NCBI GenBank assembly: GCA_002633005.1
Contig: NMRA01000005.1
Location: forward strand, 1,290,319 to 1,354,318
DNA length: 64,000 nt
Source: Phoronis australis
Lineage: Eukaryota; Phoronida; Phoronidae
Reading direction: 5' to 3'
The position numbers were made by a program, and so were the translations under genes. Within the stretch, counting starts at the first letter, position 1. Each line of letters begins with the position of its first letter. Below, piece by piece: positions 56,774-64,000 of this stretch. The notes under the pieces were generated by a model. That model had not been told where the DNA came from and did no database searches. It saw only the letters and a list, made by a program, of their open reading frames with translations.

Positions 56774-59640
56774 TAAACCCTTGAGTCAGGTTTCTAGCTC
56801 ATCAGCTCGGTTTTAACTATATATTAGTAAAACATAAAAACCGTTCCAGGTGATCAGTGCAAATTGGGCCCACAAATGCACGTCTGGTACATGTATCAGA
56901 CCGCCTGCAATTAATTTTTAATTACTAATTTGACATCATTAAAATCACTTGCCACCACATCCACACAAACCCATTGTTATAAAAATATCACTTTTAATCA
57001 TCAAAATAATGCGTTTGGCACATAACGTAAATTATTAATGAAGATAACCTCTCAAGATGTAGTTTCATTTTGAATAACAGGAGGTGCTAAATAAATAATT
57101 TATCAGTCAAGCTGCATAACAAACAGCAGAGGATTTATTCAATGAATTTGCATGCACTATGTTAAATTTGCGTCAAAGAGGAACATAAAATTCCTAACTT
57201 CACCTTGAATACACTTCACTCATCAACTTCACGTTAAACTTTCGACCCCAATAGTAAATTACATAAAAACATGTCTGCTGTAATAAGTATTAGGCTTCAG
57301 TATAATTCAGATGTTCAAACAGTTAATCGCAAATTGTATACCATGACTTACTGCTTTGCCCCTAATTTATGCCAAAGTTCCCATGCCTCACCACCCACAT
57401 GATGCCTTCCGACAGGTCGCAGAAAATGTTGAGTGAATGCTGAAGGATTGTAAAAGAAAAATATCTCTCTGGACAGAACATTAAATGGGTTATCTTGTTT
57501 TCTGAACTCTTCCCCATGTACGGCTACCATTAATATCCCTCTCTTCACAGTACGCACCCATCTAAAGTATCGCAAAGACCAAACCTACCAGTGGAGCTCA
57601 ATATTCCAAATATTGTCACCAGAAGGAGCAACAAAACGACAATAAATTCGTAGAGCTTGAAAAAACCTTACTATGAGGATTCAGAAAAATGTTGCATTGG
57701 TGGTCATTTCTGACGATTTCATGAACTGTCAAGTCTCTTTTCAGACCACTTTGATACAAGAGTGTCTGATATTTGAGCAATATGATGAATGGAAAAATTA
57801 GCTATCTTAGTCTTCAGAATCAAGAAAATTCAATTTTAGTTTGAATTTTGGTGTCTCGACCCTAGCAACTGTTCCAAACTGGAGAACATTTACCATAGCT
57901 GGCCACGAGACCCATGTCAGATTGAAGGATACCGTGGTTCATGAATAACACAAACAAAAGGTTTTATTTAGCAAGTACATTGTTTTATTTGCATTATGGA
58001 ACCAGTCAAACCCTAGGCAAAAGGTTAGTCTAGAGCCCAAGCTGTTCTGGCGTCACTAAAAACCACTGTATTTACAATACGCAGGTTCCCTTGGGTCTCC
58101 CAGTAACCGCACAATGTGAGAACAATGCCATTTGTCTTCACATCAGAAATCCGTCACGAAATAAACATCAACGATTAGGTTGCATTCCTCATTGATTTCA
58201 ATTCTGTCTTGTCTATTAGTCAGTCTATTTGAATTCAGGGTCTACTGGGCTTTCGACTTCAGCCAAAACACAGATATCCTAAAAAAATGTTTGCCCTTTG
58301 CGTCTCGTAAAATGTTTGGTCTTCTATCTAGTCAAGCAGATTACAATTTTTGTCTTTCGACTTCCATGTCTCTTTCTCAGAGACCACAGTGACACGACTA
58401 CCTTGCGGTACCTCAGGGTACCAGAGTGCTCAGCAAATAACTTCAATTAAAGTAAATTCATCAAGAAAAAAAAAGTTGCTAAAATAAATGTGTGTTTGGT
58501 CAGTGCACATAGAAGCTTTTATAAGTCATATACGATTGGCCCGCATTTCTAAGAATGATGAGTCGTTTGCTACAACTTTGCAGTTACCTATTCTTTTTTG
58601 CAGAGGGAAATGTGTGGAACGTGATGTCCTTCATCCATGGATACTTCAAAAGGTCACTGCACAGCACTGGAAACTGCCAGCAATATCACAGTAGGAAACG
58701 CTGTTTATACCACTAGGTTGAAACATCTCCTTCACATTACTGGGAATCTGTAGGTGGCGCTGAATGCTTGTCTACCAGAGACCTGATTGCCATCTGGTGG
58801 GATAGTGAATTTCAATATGGCGTGGCCATTTTGACAATAAGCCATCGACTCGTTTTTCATATTTATCCTTACTTTATTTACTTTTAAGTTTCAGTTCAAC
58901 AGCAAAGCCAAATAAGTTAACACCTTCGTCTGCCGTTAGGTAACGGAACCGATTGTGACGTTATCGAGTCGAACTACTCGATCTAAATTGATACAAAATA
59001 GGTTTTTTGTGTGGCACTCTCCTTTAACCAACATTTGCCAAACAGTACGGCCTGATGTTAAAACATTCCATCGACTCGGTCAATGAATGCTAATGTAAAA
59101 GAAGTGACATCGTTTTTGGAGTCATTACAAAACTACACTTGAATAACCCGTAATCACTGAAAATTTAAATTTTCCATTCGTTGAAATGCTTAGAATATAA
59201 GTTTAAATAGACTCAAGTTTATTTAAAGCCTGTGGAATTGGCTTTTCATTTGACTTCCTACCAATTTGTGAACTGCATGAATAATGCAGTTTAGTCTGTT
59301 TATCGTATTCCAGGCCTCTTATAACACGAAATCTTAAAAATGCCATAACAGTTTTATCAATTTTTATTTCGTTTTCCACAATTTTTTGTTGTTTTTCAAG
59401 TAAACCATAAAAGTCATATTTTTGATAGGCCCTCACGTAAAAGTGGACCCTTTTGAAGACCATTCCTAATGAATGTTTTGAAGAGCAGTGTACGAAGTGT
59501 AGTATCTGAATCCCATCACTCATTTGAGAGATATGATGTTCCAAAGTTAACCAAATTTGGCAGTTTTCTAGCGTCTCACATAACCTGATAGCAAGACCCT
59601 GCGAGCACTATTTGATGATGGAATACGCATTTCGGTGACG
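56774..59640. other. Non-coding stretch
   Basis: No supported gene. Open frames at 57348-57575 and 59203-59544 (-) have no family resemblance or splice context. Confidence 0.5.
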
Positions 59641-59918
59641 AGTCTTGCTTTATTCTGATTTCGTGAGAAGAAAGTAGTGTACCGAAACAACAGGAATTAA
59701 TACTAGTATTTCAGGCACTAAGTGTCCTCAAAATTTGTTTTTAATTCTTCAAAGTTTTAAATTTTTGAGCCTTCGATAGCATGCACTGTTCTGCTACAAC
59801 TTCTCTCAAAGATTAAGGTAATTGTCAATCTTCATTAAGTCCTCTCACGCCGTATCAAATAACTTTTAACTGCCCCAGTTTTCATTCCTTAAAAGTACAC
59901 ATTTTCTGAATTTTGATT
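59641..59918 (+). repeat. 278-bp direct duplicate, copy 1 (left of an N)
   Basis: Begins AGTCTTGCTTTATTCTGATT and is nearly identical to 59920-60197: one substitution (TCAATC against TCATTC) and a one-base indel near the end were seen. It ends at the N. Confidence 0.95.
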
Positions 59919-59919
59919 N
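59919..59919. other. Assembly N between duplicate copies
   Basis: The second place in this window where a single N exactly separates two near-identical direct copies. Confidence 0.85.
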
Positions 59920-60197
59920 AGTCTTGCTTTATTCTGATTTCGTGAGAAGAAAGTAGTGTACCGAAACAACAGGAATTAATACTAGTATTTCAGGCACTAA
60001 GTGTCCTCAAAATTTGTTTTTAATTCTTCAAAGTTTTAAATTTTTGAGCCTTCGATAGCATGCACTGTTCTGCTACAACTTCTCTCAAAGATTAAGGTAA
60101 TTGTCATTCTTCATTAAGTCCTCTCACGCCGTATCAAATAACTTTTAACTGCCCCAGTTTTCATTCCTTAAAAGTACACATTTTCTGAATCTTTGAT
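59920..60197 (+). repeat. 278-bp direct duplicate, copy 2 (right of an N)
   Basis: Same sequence as 59641-59918 with the differences noted there; it continues into unique sequence on the right. Confidence 0.95.
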
Positions 60198-60584
60198 TAC
60201 TGCAATGAATTTTGATTCATGGCACTATCATTTAAAATCCTGTGACCGCCATTTTTTGTGAAAACTTTCATTTTCGCTTTGAACACCAATTTCTGCAAAT
60301 CTTTAAGTGGGCGACTTGGTGTTTTAACTACAAATGCATACGGTCAATACACAGGGAACCATGTCTCAACATTTTGACTTACCTTCAAACAACTAAGATA
60401 TCAGCTATCAAATTTCCTTTTTGAAACATCATTTTCAATGGCTGATACCTCTGCAGGAAGGAAAATAAAAAACTTGAGACACAGACCATAAAAATTCCAC
60501 AAATTTAAAGTTGACAATAACCTAAACCATGCTTAAGTGACACAACACAACAAAACAGAAATTCAACACGTTTGAGTTGATACA

Positions 60585-60590
60585 TTTATT
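60585..60590 (-). terminator. RPL29 poly(A) signal
   Basis: TTTATT on the plus strand is AATAAA on the minus strand, 82 bases past the RPL29 stop codon. A short 3' UTR of this kind is usual for ribosomal protein genes. Confidence 0.8.
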
Positions 60591-60671
60591 GTATCACATG
60601 AAGCCAATACATCGTATCTACAAAAGTACCACTATCTTCAGACCAGTTGGGCAGCCACCGATGTCCACAGT

Positions 60672-60728
60672 CTATTTCTTGTTATGTTTCTTGGCAAACC
60701 TCATGTTCTTCAAAAACTTTGGATCCAC
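60672..60728 (-). CDS. RPL29: Ribosomal protein L29 (eL29), terminal coding exon
   Basis: The minus strand reads VDPKFLKNMRFAKKHNKK and then TAG (60674-60672). This matches the conserved core of eL29, a small, very basic protein of the 60S subunit. The exon opens in phase 0 after tttgcttttgcag, with a good branch-point CTAAC at about 60749-60745. Vertebrate eL29 continues with a Lys/Ala-rich tail after KKHNKKG; here the protein stops at KKHNKK. The N-terminal exon(s), expected to encode the MAKSKNHT-type start, are not recognisable up to 64000 and probably lie further right. The intact splice site and poly(A) signal argue against a processed pseudogene. Confidence 0.9.
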   Translation of the reverse strand: MDPKFLKNMRFAKKHNKK

Positions 60729-63700
60729 CTGCAAAAGCAAACATGTTAGTCCTTTGAAAAGGAAATGAAAGGAAACGGAATTCCATCAGCTTTTTATTCA
60801 CCTCAATGGACAAATAAAAATTACATGAACACAGGTGGGTTGTGACGTTTCAAGGACAAACAAAAGTTGAATGAACAGGGCTGGTTCCACAAATGCAAGA
60901 TACTCTAGAGACAATCTTTAGCTGTGAAACAACAAGGAATCCTATCCCATAATGCAACATTCCAGCCTCATCGATCAATCATCTCAGTGGCAGCCATTTC
61001 GCAAATATACCTCGTAAGGTCCCCAGATTATTCGGGTGTACACTGGGAGTGGCATGATCTCGTCTTTTTCACAAGACATGTTCATCCCCAGAAGTCCTCA
61101 TAAAACTAATAACAAAGTGGCACCTGGTAGTGATAAAAGGAACATCTACTTCACAACCAGGGGCACAGGGGAACAGTGGACTATTACGGGATTCACAAGG
61201 CATTTGAGTTACGATAGAGCACACCTAATTAATGGGTGACTTTCACACAACAGCGGTGACAAATCAAGTATGACCAATAACTTTTATTGTCCTACAGCCA
61301 ACGAGCCAATTTTGCTGAACCATTCTTTTGGCAAAAGTCTAAATTATTACCATATGCCACATACAGCAGTTCTCAGTTAAACATTAACCAAGTATCATGT
61401 TGCCACACACTTCGGCGAGCTTGCGCGAGATATTCGGTCGAGAGTGGGAAATTGGTCATTATCCAGCACGGGAGATTAATTTACATTTCAAGAAAAAAAA
61501 ACCCAGCGGTCAGCGGTCTAGGAATCTTCGGTGCACCGGCTGACATTTGCCATGTCAGCCAGTACATTTCAGGTGTCTCGTCACTTTCATTTTTGTCTCT
61601 TGTCAACCACCGTGAACCACGCATTGTTTGTAGAAGCCAAGACTTCTGAAACTCCCAAACTGGGTTTCCAAGTTTTGGCAACCTGATGCTAGTTCATATT
61701 TGACAACCCAGGAATTTTACCAGGTAGCATGCTAAGCATCGAGCCATGCATGATCACCCCCTTGCCCATTTTGATGAAGACAACGCCCCCCCCCCCTAAT
61801 TATTTCCCTCCCAATGCTTCAGAAAGTTCTCAGTGCTGTAACCCTGTCGAAGAACCAACAGAGGGCGTGCAAATCTGACCTAAATCCAAATCTGTTTCAC
61901 AACACTTCTCTCCCAGCTACCAACGAAATCTAAGCTGTCCTGACTCATTCTTATCTTTCCACTGACCTTTAGATTATAGCTAAAACCATAAATATTTTAA
62001 ACCAGCAGTTGGGATCCATGCCCTTTACACAACTAATTGCCTTAGAGACCAGACTTTGTCAATCACAAAAGCCTGTCTCAGGGCCACACCTCCAAACGCA
62101 AGTAGCTTGTTGGGAGTTGGCAAGTGCACAACAAATAACCCACGTGCTTGGAAGGAATTGGTACTGGCCAACCAATCACTGTGATGGGATCATATTTTTT
62201 CACATTCAAAACAAAAAAAACCAAACATGTTGACTGTGGCAGTGTTTGACCGCTCCTCAACTTGACAACACGCGTTTTGGTGAACCACAAGCAAACCAAA
62301 GCAAAAGAGTCAAAGACTTCAGAAAACTGGAAAACAACACAACAATCAATTTCCTGTTGTTCTGACCTCTGCCTAGAGAACAACTTTTTTGGAGATCCAT
62401 TCATCAATACATGAACAGCTAAAAATAAATCAAATTAGCCAGACAAATTAAGATACACCCAGCCTTGAAACCTCCAAGAGATAAAGACAACCTAAAGGCA
62501 TAGTTCCAACAGTGCCGGCTAGCCAGAGATGTTTACAGAGACAACAATTGGTGCAAGTCAGACATCGTGAAACTCAGCTGATGTAAACATTGTGGGTGTT
62601 TTCTTCCGTTTTAACAGGTGTGCACAGGTAAATCTAATCTCGTGACTTATTTTGGAAGAGACACCCACTACCACAAAATACCTTCATATGTGGCTAGATG
62701 TAAACTGAACGCACTCTAACGAACAAAACAGACCCACCATTTGTGGTGGTGGTAAATTCTTTCTGCCAATATTGACACACTGTCATTTATCACTAGTAGT
62801 GATGTAGACTATACCCATCAAATTCAAAATCGAGAGACCAATCCAGACTTTTCATACTTCGAAATGAAAAAAAAAAACACTAAACAGAATGTCTGATTAA
62901 TAGTTACTTATATAGAGTGCTACATTGACGTGTCAAAAACGGTCAACTTCAAAATAACTCAATAATGAAGTGATTATTATTTGTTCGAACATGGAGTTAC
63001 ACGATTGTCTTGCAGCTGAAGGTACTGTAACAGAGGCTGGCCTCAATTCTTGAAGAGGTTTTCACATTTTACTTACGGTCAAGAAGTTACGGTTAAATCT
63101 CGCAAATTTCGAATAAAAATAATTTTTCAATGTTTTCCACCATAGTTGTTCCATTGGTAGCTATGGTAAACAACTCGCAACATACATACACTTTTTTAAA
63201 GAATATTCTGTCCGTAGTTAGTGAGGTTACTAGGACCTTATAAAAATGTCAATATTTCGCCAATTTCGAAATTGTCTTTAAAATGTTCCACATTTGTATG
63301 ACAGGTTATCAAAAAATTGGAAAAAATCAAAAGTTGCATAAAATGAAAGCGAAATAAGTTAGAGAACTGAAACAGTTTTGCCGACATTTTATCTTGAACA
63401 TTTATATTAATGGAAATTTCGTCACGTTATTGATATATTATTTTGCCAAAGTACTTTTCTCTTTTGTTAAATTTTATTAAAAAGAAACAATCAAGGACCC
63501 AATTAATTGATTGCTCAAGTCAAAAATCCAATTCTACAAGCTTTCTACTTTCAGAAAAAAGATACTTTCGGTTTTGTAGACTTACCTGAATGCACAGACT
63601 TGTTTATCAGGGGCTACACAGTCTTAGGGGGACACTTGGGATTCGACTATTTTAGCCACCTGTGGGCCACTGGACATGATTTCAATACTGATGATGTCAC

Positions 63701-64000
63701 TATCCTAGACTGTTAGGAAGGGGTGTTAAATAAGCATTGAGAGTCCGTCTTTAAATAAAAGAGGCGCTTTAAGATTTGATTAGTCACACAAATGACATGG
63801 TGTTCTGATGTCAATGCTGCGCCACCTGGTCAAAACGCCACCAGTTGGCCAGAAAAACGATAACGTCACAAGCCAAGCTGAAGTATGTGAGATGCGGACG
63901 CAACATCGCTAATGTTTTGTAAGTTTTTATTCCAGTATCAGACTCAAACTTTATCAGTCTTAGTTACTATTGAATAACATTTAATTTGCACAAAACCGTA
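60729..64000 (-). other. Presumed RPL29 intron and right-edge non-coding sequence
   Basis: I looked on the minus strand for the eL29 N-terminal exon and for box C/D snoRNA pairs, which are common in ribosomal protein introns, and found none convincing. Open frames (for example 61287-61649 and 63507-63716, +) lack any recognisable domain. Confidence 0.45.

Noticed and set aside
59203-59544. 113-residue minus-strand ORF
   Set aside because: No recognisable family, no splice or promoter context, and low-complexity Lys/Ile-rich composition typical of AT-rich non-coding DNA.
62318-62406. Box C/D snoRNA in the presumed RPL29 intron (minus strand TGATGA ... CTGA)
   Set aside because: The boxes are spaced acceptably, but no terminal stem forms and no guide region was recognised.

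Overview
This is a eukaryotic window, almost certainly from an invertebrate animal. The evidence is split genes with GT-AG introns and very little coding sequence in an AT-rich background packed with short non-autonomous transposons. A metazoan-type ERK phosphatase and the last exon of ribosomal protein eL29 are recognisable. I cannot name the species. A marine invertebrate deuterostome or lophotrochozoan (hemichordate, amphioxus, brachiopod, mollusc) fits best, and high heterozygosity is suggested by near-identical duplicates on both sides of two of the three single-N joins.

Layout. 743-3366 (+): three terminal coding exons of an unrecognised protein with an acidic C-terminus; its second intron side holds a 23-bp minisatellite carrying ten exact POU octamer motifs. 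4.8-6.0 kb: a degenerate dispersed repeat. 6.2-6.45 kb: a CpG-rich patch with a possible orphan first coding exon. 8593-17644 (+): a complete three-exon DUSP6/7/9-type MAP-kinase phosphatase (362 aa), with a consensus CArG box and a four-codon uORF upstream. About 17.8-60.5 kb: a gene desert of transposon debris and satellites. 60672-60728 (-): the terminal exon of RPL29 with its poly(A) signal; its upstream exons are not visible and probably lie beyond the right edge.

The repeats sort into families by terminal inverted repeats (TIRs). Family A has CAGNGGC ends and apparent 5-bp target duplications. Family B has ends near TGCNNGCACCCAG. Family C is abundant and ends CACTTGTCAGCCATATTGTG. Family D has GTCCACA ends. 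Family E is Mutator-like, with one perfect 10-bp target duplication. There are also several single fold-back elements and two tRNA-derived SINE heads. Two family A copies are nested in family C copies, giving a relative age.

DUSP and RPL29 do not form a pathway, but RPL29 and DUSP7 are neighbours on human chromosome 3p21, so their linkage here looks like retained ancestral microsynteny. I saw no CRISPR array, viral gene, intact transposase, rRNA or functional tRNA, and nothing I would call a new molecular system. The most unusual items are the octamer minisatellite, the perfect 35-bp-arm palindrome at 56.5 kb and the duplicated assembly joins.
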